In this document: positions 1-5,655 of the stretch, piece after piece
How positions within the stretch are numbered: position 1 is the stretch's first letter
How the letters are laid out: every line of letters begins with the position of its first letter
NCBI GenBank assembly: GCA_016875515.1
Contig: VGRA01000192.1
Span: 1-5,804, forward strand
Reading direction: 5' to 3'
Length of the DNA stretch: 5,804 nucleotides
Source of the DNA: Deltaproteobacteria bacterium
Lineage (GTDB): Bacteria; Myxococcota; Myxococcia; Myxococcales; Myxococcaceae
Notes under the pieces: generated by a model
The model's input: the letters and a program-made list of their open reading frames with translations, nothing else
Told to the model about the DNA's origin: nothing
Databases searched by the model: none
Program-made: the position numbers and the translations under genes

Positions 1-806
1 TGCTCCTGCTCCTGCTCACCGTCTCCCTCCCCGCGGCAGCGCTCCCCCAGGGTGCGCCCACCCTTGCCGGGCGCCCCGGCTCGAAGGTGAAGAGCGCCCG
101 GGACCTGTTCGAGGCGGCGGAGAGGCTCTACCGGCAGAAGAAGTACGCCGCGGCGGTGGTGAAGTTCGAGGAGGCGCAGGCGTTCCGGCCGCACCCGGTG
201 GTGATGTTCAACATCGCCCGGTGCCGCGAGCAGTTGGGCGAGGCCGCCGCCGCGCTTCGGTGGTACCGCGAGCACCTCCGGGTGGCTGAGGGGGAAAAGG
301 ACCAGGAGCAGGTCCTGCAGGCGGTGGTCCGGTTGGAGCGCAAGCTCCGCGAGCAAGGGGTGCAGCAGCTCACCGCGCTCACTGAGCCACCGGGCGCACG
401 GGTGGAGATCAACGGGCGGGAGCTGGGCGCTGCGCCGGTCACGACGGAGTTGGCAGAGGGCGAGCACACCGTGTCCGTCTCCGCGCCGGGCCACGAGCCA
501 ACGCAGCAGCGGCACGCCTACCAATTGCTGCGCGCCACGGACTTGAGGATCTCGCTCGCGCGAACCCCAGAGCCCGCACCCGTGGCGGAGCCGGCGCCCG
601 CCCCGCAGCCGGCACCCGAGGCAGCGGTGATGGCAGCCACCCCGGAGTCCCCTCCCGCGCAGTCCGGAATGGAGTTCAAGTGGATCGCAGGCGGCAGTGG
701 CCGGCTGCACCGGCTTGGGCTTTGGCCTCAGCGCGCAGGGGGCGCGGCTCTCGCTGGTGCAGGCACAGGCGCCCCTGGAGCAGTCCGAGGCGCAGGCGCA
801 CCATGA
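1..806 (+). CDS. Exported TPR/PEGA-domain protein, 5' partial, frameshifted near its C-terminus
   Basis: The open frame (codons starting at base 3) is already coding at the left edge, so the real start lies outside the window. A GTG at 87 is internal. Bases 3-60 encode a Leu run followed by Pro-Ala-Ala-Ala, which looks like the end of a Sec signal peptide. Bases 90-300 encode a TPR-like helical region (ARDLFEAAERLYRQKKYAAA, then FNIARCREQLGEAAAA). Bases 364-500 encode a PEGA-type beta domain (EPPGARVEINGRELG, then EGEHTVSVSAPGHEP), followed by a Pro/Ala/Glu linker at about 565-660. TPR plus PEGA proteins are common in myxobacterial envelopes and probably act as scaffolds; no enzymatic role is visible. 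After KWIAGG (ends 692) this frame becomes low-complexity Gly/Ala/Arg and stops at 806, whereas a normal hydrophobic C-terminus continues in the next frame to 894. The last roughly 38 residues of this frame are therefore probably not native. Confidence 0.8.
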   Translation, partial: LLLLLTVSLPAAALPQGAPTLAGRPGSKVKSARDLFEAAERLYRQKKYAAAVVKFEEAQAFRPHPVVMFNIARCREQLGEAAAALRWYREHLRVAEGEKDQEQVLQAVVRLERKLREQGVQQLTALTEPPGARVEINGRELGAAPVTTELAEGEHTVSVSAPGHEPTQQRHAYQLLRATDLRISLARTPEPAPVAEPAPAPQPAPEAAVMAATPESPPAQSGMEFKWIAGGSGRLHRLGLWPQRAGGAALAGAGTGAPGAVRGAGAP

Positions 807-894
807 CCGCGCACAGCAGCACGCACGGGTGGCCAACGTGGCCTATGCCTCCGCCGGCGTTGCGGCCGTTGTCCTCTTCCTCCTGGGCCGGTGA
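694..894 (+). pseudogene. Out-of-frame C-terminal segment of the TPR/PEGA protein
   Basis: The frame starting at 694 (AVAGCTGLGFGLSAQGARL, then a Gln/Ala/His-rich helix, then VANVAYASAGVAAVVLFLLG, stop 892-894) supplies what the upstream gene lacks: two hydrophobic segments separated by a short amphipathic helix. That is a usual ending for myxobacterial PEGA proteins of this type. Joining KWIAGG (ends 692) to AVAGC (from 694) by skipping one base restores a continuous membrane segment. A GTG at 697 could be called as a separate 65-residue gene, but it has no ribosome binding site of its own and begins mid-helix. I see no slippery heptamer or strong downstream structure that would suggest programmed frameshifting. 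The break is therefore either a real mutation or a sequencing/assembly error in a GC-rich tract. Confidence 0.65.
890..894 (+). promoter_or_regulatory. Ribosome binding site and stop/start junction for the lipoprotein gene
   Basis: GGTGA at 890-894 lies 5 bases before the ATG at 900 and contains the TGA stop of the restored TPR/PEGA frame. It favours the ATG at 900 over the GTG at 891, which overlaps the stop as GTGA and has no evident Shine-Dalgarno sequence at proper spacing. The arrangement suggests translational coupling of the two genes. Confidence 0.45.
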
Positions 895-899
895 TCCCC

Positions 900-1547
900 A
901 TGAAGCTGCTGGCCGGCCTCGCCCTCTTCCTGTCGTCGCTCTCGATCCTCCATGGGTGCTCGGTGAATCCCCTGACCGGCGCACCCTGCAAGGGCAGCCT
1001 CCAGAGTTGTCCCACCGGGCAGCGCTGTGCCCCGCCCGGCGCCCCGGAAGACCCGTGGGGCCAGTGCGAGGCGCCGGCGTTGGATCTCTCCGTCAGCTCT
1101 CCCGTGGACAACGCGCAGCGGACCCCGTCCACGGTGGCCATCACCATTGGCGCGTGCCCCGCATTCTCCGCGTCCGCCGTGGACCTGAAGGGGGACTGGA
1201 ACGTCAGCCAGCTGCGGGCGGCCACCCGCCCGGGGACCAGCGCGGCGTGTGAACTCTCTGGGTGCGAGAGCCTGGTCATCCCGGCGGACGGATTCAGCGC
1301 GCGGTGCAAGCTCAGCGGCACAGGCGCCGAGTGCGCGTGCGACGTGTGGTTCGACACCACCGACGCGTTGTCGGCCACCTGGTCGCGCGCTGGTGAAGAG
1401 CTCGTCCTGACCCCGCCCCAAGGCACCGCGGAGCGCTGCGCGGTGGCGGCGGAAGGGGACGGGCTGCGTGTCCGCCGGGTGGCCCAGCCGGGCTCTGGGG
1501 CGGGCATGCAGGGCGCGTTGATGCTTAAGGTCAGCCGCGCCCGCTGA
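900..1547 (+). CDS. Cys-rich predicted lipoprotein of unknown function
   Basis: The product has 215 residues from the ATG at 900. A GTG at 891 would add three residues but makes a poorer signal peptide. The N-terminus is a short lipoprotein-type signal (MKLLAGLALFLSSLSILHGC) with Cys20 as the likely lipidated residue. The -3 Leu and -1 Gly fit a lipobox, while His at -2 is uncommon. The protein contains 12 cysteines in all (20, 30, 37, 43, 56, 86, 117, 122, 136, 145, 147, 180). The first cluster (C-x6-C-x5-C, with CPTGQRC) resembles small disulfide modules at the N-terminus of many myxobacterial lipoproteins. The rest looks beta-rich and is consistent with a disulfide-stabilised envelope domain. 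I do not recognise a named family. It follows the TPR/PEGA gene directly and is probably co-transcribed with it. Its stop lies 7 bp from the stop of the convergent flavoenzyme gene. Confidence 0.8.
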   Translation: MKLLAGLALFLSSLSILHGCSVNPLTGAPCKGSLQSCPTGQRCAPPGAPEDPWGQCEAPALDLSVSSPVDNAQRTPSTVAITIGACPAFSASAVDLKGDWNVSQLRAATRPGTSAACELSGCESLVIPADGFSARCKLSGTGAECACDVWFDTTDALSATWSRAGEELVLTPPQGTAERCAVAAEGDGLRVRRVAQPGSGAGMQGALMLKVSRAR

Positions 1548-1554
1548 CGCCGCC

Positions 1555-4038
1555 TCAGCACTTGATCTTCTTCATCTCCGGGTCGAACAGCGGCTTGAGG
1601 GACGGCTGCGCCGGATGGTGCTTGCCGTTGATCTCGAGCGTCCAGTCACCGCCGTCCAGGAACGCCTGGTCGACGGGTTGCCCGGCGTCCACCATGACGA
1701 GCCCCACGGCACCGCCCACGGAGAAGCCGTAAGAGCCCGCGCGGACGTAGCCCAGTGGCCTGCCGTTTCGGCGCAGGATCTCACAGTGGAACAGCAGCGG
1801 CTGCGGGTCCTTCACCAGCACCTGCAGCAGGCGCTTGGTCAGCGGTCCCTTCGCCTTCTGGGCCACCACGTGCTCCTTGCCGAGGAAGCCGCCCGGCTTA
1901 TTGATGTCCACCGCGAACCCCAGCCCCGCCTCGAGCACGGTGTCCGTGTTGTCGAGATCGTGGCCGTAGTCCCGGTAGCCCTTCTCCATGCGGCAGCTGG
2001 CGAGCGCCTTCAGCCCCGCATGGACCAGCCCCAGGGGGGCGCCGGCGGCGACGAGGAGATCATAGACGTGCACCGCCTGCTCGGTGGGGATGTACAGCTC
2101 GTAGCCAAGCTCTCCGAGGTAGGTGATCCGCACGCACAGCACCCGCGCAAAGCCGATGTCGATCTCCCGCGCGGTGCGGAACGGGAAGGCCTCGTGGGAC
2201 ATGTCGGCGGTGGTGACCGCCTGCATGAGCTGCCGGCTCCTTGGACCCTGGATGTTGATCTGTGTGTAGGCCGCGGTGACGTCCGTGACGAAGGCGTGCG
2301 CGTCCCCCAGGTTGCGGCGCAGGTGGGTCTCAACGTGGCGGTGGGCGGTGTCCGTGGCAACCACGAAGAAGTCGTCGTCCGCGAGCTTGGTGACGGTGAG
2401 ATCCGCTTCCAGCGTGCCACCCGCGTTGAGCCACTGGGTGTAGGTGATGAGCCCGGAGTCGCCGTCCACGTTGTTAGCGGAGATCCAGTTGAGCATCCGC
2501 CCGGCGTCCCGGCCCTGCACGCGGAACTTGGACATAAAGGACATGTCCATGAGGATCACGCCGTTGCGCACCGCCTCGTGCTCCCCCTTCCAGAGGTGCC
2601 ACCAGTCCGGGCGGTCCCAGCCGAGCCGCGACGCCAGTTGCTTGGGGTCCACGCCGGGCGGCGCATACCAGTCCGCGCCCTCCCAGCCGCTCACGTCCTT
2701 GAAGCAGGCGCCGCGGGCGGCGAGCCGGTCATGGAGGGTGGAGCGCTTGGCATCCCGCGCGGTGGTCATGGCGCGGAAGGGGTAGTGGCACTGGTACACC
2801 ATGCCCAGCGACTCCACCGTGCGCGTGCGCCGGTACTCCGGGTTGGCCTGGTACTTCTGGAGCCGGTCCACGTTCATCCCGGTGATGTCCACGTCCGCGT
2901 GGCCGGTGATGATCCAGTGGGCGAGCACGCGCCCCATGCCGCCGCCGGACAGGATGCCAATGGAGTTGAGTCCGGCGGCCATCCAGTAGCCGCGCAGTTC
3001 CGGGGCCTCGCCCACGCAGGGTCGGAGATCCGGCGTGAAGCTCTCCGGTCCGCAGAAGAACTTCTTGATGCCGGCCTCTTGGGAGACCGGTACGCGGGAC
3101 ATGGCGCGCTCCAGGTACGGCGTCATGCGCTCCCAGTCCGGGGGGATCTCCCCGAAGGAGAATTCCTGGGGGATGCCCTCGATCTTCCACGGGGCGCACT
3201 TGGGCTCGAACAGGCCGATCATCAGCCCGCCGCCCTCCTCGCGGTAGTAGCCGTGGCAGCCCGGGTCCTCGAGCACGGGCCAGGCGCGGTCAATGCCGGG
3301 GACGGGGCCGGTGATGAGGTAGTAGTGCTCGGCGGCCTGCAGCGGGATGGTGACGCCGGACTGCACGGCCAGCTGGCGCGCCCACATCCCGGCGCAGTTG
3401 ACGACCACCTCGCAGGAGATGTCCCCGTGCGTTGTCTGCACGCCGGTGACGCGGCCGCCGGACTGGGTGACGTTCGTGACGGCTACGCCCTCGAGGATCG
3501 TGGCCCCCTTCAGGCGTGCCCCCTTGGCGAGCGCCATGGTGCAATCCACCGGGTCCACGCGGCCGTCCTCCTTCACGTAGAAGCCGGCGAGCACGTCGTC
3601 CACCTTGGCAATGGGGAACAGCTGCTTCACCTCCGAGGGGCTGACCTCCTGGACGTCCACGCCGCAGAAGCGGTTGAAGGCGGAGATGCGGCGGTATTCC
3701 TCCAGGCGGTCCTTGTCGCTTGCCACCTCGATGAAGCCGCACTGGCGCATGCCGGTGGACTGGCCGGTCTCCAGCTCCAGGCGCTTGTAGAGATCCCGCG
3801 TGTATTTGCGCATCTCCGTGGAGGTCTCCGACGAAGAGCCGAAGGTGACCATCAGCCCCGCGGCGTGCCAGGTGGTGCCGCTGGTGACGCGGTCGCGCTC
3901 GAGCAGGACCACGTCCTTCCAGCCCATCTCGGCCAGGTGGTACGCGACGGAGCAACCGATGACGCCTCCGCCAATGACGACTGCGCGCGCATGCTTCGGG
4001 ACGACGGTGTCGGACATGGCGGCGGAACCTAGCGCCAT
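1555..4038 (-). CDS. FAD-dependent oxidoreductase/GcvT fusion, sarcosine/dimethylglycine dehydrogenase family
   Basis: This 827-residue protein has the length and order of mitochondrial sarcosine and dimethylglycine dehydrogenases. Residues 20-47 form a Rossmann FAD site (VVIGGGVIG, acidic Glu47). SGTTWHAAGL at 53-62 contains His58, at the position of the histidine that carries covalent FAD in those enzymes. GPESFTPD (330-337) and the glycine-rich GLNSIGILSGGGMG (356-369) close the flavin domain. A linker domain covers about 390-446, a GcvT aminomethyltransferase domain about 450-690 and a GcvT C-terminal barrel about 733-817. Asp546 in GGTLEADLTV matches the folate-site Asp of GcvT. Expected reaction: oxidative N-demethylation of a methylated glycine, passing the one-carbon unit to tetrahydrofolate. 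Substrate and electron acceptor (ETF or oxygen) cannot be read from sequence. Start: ATG at 4038 has GAGG four bases upstream; Met8 (ATG at 4017, MSDTVVPKHARAV) is an equally plausible start, since the first seven residues are not family-like. No partner genes adjoin it. The cytoplasmic location is inferred from the lack of a signal peptide. Confidence 0.93.
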   Translation of the reverse strand: MALGSAAMSDTVVPKHARAVVIGGGVIGCSVAYHLAEMGWKDVVLLERDRVTSGTTWHAAGLMVTFGSSSETSTEMRKYTRDLYKRLELETGQSTGMRQCGFIEVASDKDRLEEYRRISAFNRFCGVDVQEVSPSEVKQLFPIAKVDDVLAGFYVKEDGRVDPVDCTMALAKGARLKGATILEGVAVTNVTQSGGRVTGVQTTHGDISCEVVVNCAGMWARQLAVQSGVTIPLQAAEHYYLITGPVPGIDRAWPVLEDPGCHGYYREEGGGLMIGLFEPKCAPWKIEGIPQEFSFGEIPPDWERMTPYLERAMSRVPVSQEAGIKKFFCGPESFTPDLRPCVGEAPELRGYWMAAGLNSIGILSGGGMGRVLAHWIITGHADVDITGMNVDRLQKYQANPEYRRTRTVESLGMVYQCHYPFRAMTTARDAKRSTLHDRLAARGACFKDVSGWEGADWYAPPGVDPKQLASRLGWDRPDWWHLWKGEHEAVRNGVILMDMSFMSKFRVQGRDAGRMLNWISANNVDGDSGLITYTQWLNAGGTLEADLTVTKLADDDFFVVATDTAHRHVETHLRRNLGDAHAFVTDVTAAYTQINIQGPRSRQLMQAVTTADMSHEAFPFRTAREIDIGFARVLCVRITYLGELGYELYIPTEQAVHVYDLLVAAGAPLGLVHAGLKALASCRMEKGYRDYGHDLDNTDTVLEAGLGFAVDINKPGGFLGKEHVVAQKAKGPLTKRLLQVLVKDPQPLLFHCEILRRNGRPLGYVRAGSYGFSVGGAVGLVMVDAGQPVDQAFLDGGDWTLEINGKHHPAQPSLKPLFDPEMKKIKC

Positions 4039-4040
4039 TG

Positions 4041-4057
4041 CCCCTCATTGTTAGGGG
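4041..4057 (-). promoter_or_regulatory. Short hairpin overlapping the ribosome binding site of the flavoenzyme gene
   Basis: CCCCT (4041-4045) and AGGGG (4053-4057) form a perfect 5-bp inverted repeat with a 7-base loop. In the minus-strand transcript, the AGGGG arm includes the purine-rich Shine-Dalgarno-like stretch just before the ATG at 4038, so the stem could occlude it. If translation starts at 4017 instead, the hairpin is only part of the 5' leader. No recognised riboswitch fold is visible. The stem is short and may be chance in GC-rich DNA. Confidence 0.25.
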
Positions 4058-4141
4058 GTACGGCACGGTATTGAGACGTTTTCAGCACAAGGGACCGTTG
4101 AATTGATGCCCGGTGCGTGAGAGTGAGCCCGTCGCAACGTC

Positions 4142-4326
4142 ATGCCCGCGCAACCTGAAATCCTCCTCATCGACGACGACCTGGGTGTCCGCGAGGGGCT
4201 CAGCGACCTGCTATCCTGCGTGGCGCCCGTGAGAACGGCGGATACCTGGACGCACTGATGCCCAAGCCGTTCAGCGTGGACGAGATGATGGGCGCGGTGG
4301 AGCGGCTGTACCGCAAGGGCGCGTGA
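4142..4326 (+). pseudogene. Decayed response-regulator receiver domain with internal deletion
   Basis: From ATG 4142 the sequence reads MPAQPEILLIDDDLGVREGL, then SDLL. This is a typical first strand and helix of a CheY-like receiver, with the acidic Mg-binding DDD at residues 11-13. That frame runs into a stop at 4256-4258 after 38 codons. A different frame, from about 4225 to the stop at 4324-4326, reads ARENGGYLDALMPKPFSVDE and continues MMGAVERLYRKGA. This is a typical last strand and helix of the same domain, with the conserved Lys of the KPF motif. Intact receivers are about 115-125 residues. Together these pieces give about 58, so roughly 60 residues are missing, including the phosphoacceptor Asp. 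The ends are joined near 4210-4225 and are out of frame. Both fragments lie in correct order and orientation, which argues against coincidence. No working phosphorelay protein can come from this locus. A sequencing or assembly artefact would need a lost segment of about 180 bp. Confidence 0.62.
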
Positions 4327-5602
4327 TGTGGGCGCGACGCGCGCGGCCACCTGCCAACTGGGACAGGGCGAGCAGGAGCGCCAGCGCGTCCAGGGGCAGG
4401 CCACCCGAGGCAACACATCCCGCGGCGGGCACGGGAGGGGGGAGGCCGGCGTCGGGCGCTGGCATCCCGGCGTCCTCGGGCGGTGCGACGTCCTCGACGG
4501 GGACGCCCGCGTCTGGAATGCCCACGCCTGGGACGCCCGCGTCCTGGCCTTCGAGTGAGACCGTCGTGCCGCCGTCTGCCCACACGGTCAGCGTCCCGTG
4601 CTCGAACAGGTTGTAGTGCCCGGCCCCATCCGCCGTGGGCGCGGTGTTGGACGTGGGCATGCCGAGCGGGGAGTGACAGCCGCCCAGCTGCGCGTACGCC
4701 GCTTCAACGGCGCCCTCCGTGAGGAAGGGCGTGGTGCACTGGCCCAGGCCCGCCGCGGCGCGGACCTCGTCCAGGTACCAGGTGTGGACGGGCCTGCCCC
4801 CGAAGTCCGCGTAGTCCACGCCGCTGCCGCTGGACGCGCTGTGCGGGCGGGTGTTGACGAGCGTGACGTGGAGGCATGCCCCGTTTGTGCAGCCCGAGCC
4901 GCTGGCGTCGTAGCGGAGGAACCCGCCCTTGCTCGCCCAGGTGTTCCCGAGCGACTGCATGGTGCCGTGGTTCCAGGCGACCTGGCCCGTGGCGGGGTTC
5001 CACGCGGTGGCGTGGTAGACGTTGCGCAGGCGCTGAAGGGCGGGAGCCGTGACGTACTTCTGTCCACCTTCCAGGTTGAAATAGACAAGGCGACCTGCGA
5101 GCGCGCCGCTGGGATCCGCTCCGTTCGCCAGTTGCTGCAGGAACTCCCCGGCAACGAAGGAGCCGCTCGAGTGGGCCGCGACCAGGATGAAGCCGGTGTC
5201 CGCGGTGACGGATTGCTGGAGGTAGGCGCCTATCTTGCTGTTGCCGATCTCCAGTGCGTTGTAGCCGGAGTCGGCCGGTCCCTGGACCGCGAAGAGCGTG
5301 CGAACGCCCAGCGCACGGAGCCTTGTCGCATACAACTCCGAGACCCATGCCTGCGTCTCGGCGAGCGAGATGCCGTACCCGCCGTAACCGATGAAGACAT
5401 TGGCCCCCAGCGGGTTGTCCGCTTCCCAGCGGGACACGCCGAAGCCCACGGCCGGGCCCGTTTCCCACGGGGCCACTTCGCTGCGCAGGAAGGCCGCGGG
5501 GGGCTGCGCCTCCGGACCACAGGCCCCCGCGAGGCACGCGAACAGGGCGAGCGGCGGAAGCGAGCGGTGTGGAATCCGGGGCCCGGGGGCTGGGATTTTC
5601 AT
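4271..5602 (-). CDS. Secreted alpha/beta-hydrolase-like protein with LGFP repeat and MYXO-CTERM-like tail
   Basis: The product has 443 residues from the ATG at 5602, preceded by AAAGGG about 7 bases upstream. Residues 1-28 are an export signal (LALFACLAGAC); Cys28 could be lipidated, although Ala at -3 is a weak lipobox. Residues 66-180 look like an alpha/beta-hydrolase core: strand NVFIGYGGYG, then AAHSSGSF at 142-149, where Ser145 sits in an A-H-S-S-G version of the GxSxG nucleophile elbow, then strand RLVYFNLEGG. His254 (NTRPHSA) and His273 (GRPVHTWYLDE) are candidate catalytic histidines. Residues 299-350 form one LGFP repeat (AYAQLGGCHSPLGMPTSN, TADGAGHYNLFEHG), a module known from cell-wall-associated secreted proteins. 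Residues 354-388 are a DAG-repeat linker. GC at 395-396, a hydrophobic stretch at about 402-417 and RARR at 420-423 match the MYXO-CTERM sorting-signal layout. About 20 further residues follow, which is odd. Likely role: hydrolysis of an ester or amide at the cell surface; the substrate is unknown. Confidence 0.85.
   Translation of the reverse strand: MKIPAPGPRIPHRSLPPLALFACLAGACGPEAQPPAAFLRSEVAPWETGPAVGFGVSRWEADNPLGANVFIGYGGYGISLAETQAWVSELYATRLRALGVRTLFAVQGPADSGYNALEIGNSKIGAYLQQSVTADTGFILVAAHSSGSFVAGEFLQQLANGADPSGALAGRLVYFNLEGGQKYVTAPALQRLRNVYHATAWNPATGQVAWNHGTMQSLGNTWASKGGFLRYDASGSGCTNGACLHVTLVNTRPHSASSGSGVDYADFGGRPVHTWYLDEVRAAAGLGQCTTPFLTEGAVEAAYAQLGGCHSPLGMPTSNTAPTADGAGHYNLFEHGTLTVWADGGTTVSLEGQDAGVPGVGIPDAGVPVEDVAPPEDAGMPAPDAGLPPPVPAAGCVASGGLPLDALALLLALSQLAGGRARRAHITRPCGTAAPPRPSSRPR
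4439..4543 (-). repeat. DAG-rich linker repeat within the hydrolase gene
   Basis: The linker encodes DAGVP, DAGVP, DAGMP and DAGLP at residues 354, 364, 377 and 384. At the DNA level GGGACGCCCGCGTC occurs exactly at 4500-4513 and again at 4530-4543, a 30-bp period equal to ten codons. Such Asp-Ala-Gly-Pro linkers are common just ahead of C-terminal anchors in myxobacterial surface proteins. The tract is likely to be flexible and variable in length between strains. Confidence 0.6.
4553..4708 (-). other. LGFP repeat domain region
   Basis: These bases encode residues 299-350 of the hydrolase. They carry the LGFP consensus pattern: an Ala/Tyr helix, LGG, then PLGMPTS, then a DGxGHYNLFEHG turn, and a short strand LTVWADGGTTV. 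A single copy is present, whereas many LGFP proteins carry several in tandem. The family is thought to help hold secreted proteins at the cell wall or envelope. That role here is inference. Confidence 0.6.
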
Positions 5603-5655
5603 GGGGTGCCCTTTACGGTGCTGCGGGAAGCAGGATGGTTGCCGGGAGAGGATGA
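5603..5655. promoter_or_regulatory. Divergent intergenic region between the hydrolase and the right-edge gene
   Basis: Only 53 bp separate the two divergent start codons. The interval contains AAAGGG for the minus-strand gene (about 5610-5615) and GGGAGAGG (5644-5651) for the plus-strand gene. There is too little space for two non-overlapping sigma-70 promoters with full leaders, so promoters probably overlap or extend into the coding regions. I cannot identify clear -35/-10 hexamers. Confidence 0.35.

Noticed and set aside
690..700. Programmed ribosomal frameshifting in the TPR/PEGA gene
   Set aside because: No slippery heptamer, stalling rare codon or strong downstream pseudoknot is evident, and the shift needed (+1 or -2) is uncommon.
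680..1252. A 190-codon plus-strand open frame bridging genes 1 and 2
   Set aside because: The translation is Arg/Pro-rich out-of-frame sequence; signal peptides and hydrophobic segments lie in the other frames.
728..1561. A 277-codon minus-strand open frame opposite genes 1 and 2
   Set aside because: The product is Arg/Ser/Pro-rich without a recognisable domain, lies antisense to two convincing plus-strand frames, and crosses the flavoenzyme gene's stop.
1615..4032. An 805-codon plus-strand open frame opposite the flavoenzyme gene
   Set aside because: Its stops would require TTA, CTA or TCA codons in the sense gene, which are rare at this GC content. The product is His/Val/Gly/Arg-rich filler with no domain, while the minus-strand protein is a clear family member.
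1555..4038. Pyruvate dehydrogenase phosphatase regulatory subunit (PDPR) as the flavoenzyme's identity
   Set aside because: PDPR shares the architecture but is a non-enzymatic mitochondrial regulator and, as I recall it, lacks the flavin-linking His. Here WHAAGL retains His58, and a bacterial catalytic dehydrogenase is more likely.
4439..4543. Possible CRISPR-like or intergenic tandem repeat
   Set aside because: The repeats are in phase with codons and encode the DAG linker; there are no uniform spacers.
4051..4583. Minus-strand open frames across the receiver relic (4051-4416 and 4200-4583)
   Set aside because: They are Arg/Ala/Pro-rich, have no start signals, and overlap both the hydrolase C-terminus and the receiver fragments in incompatible frames.
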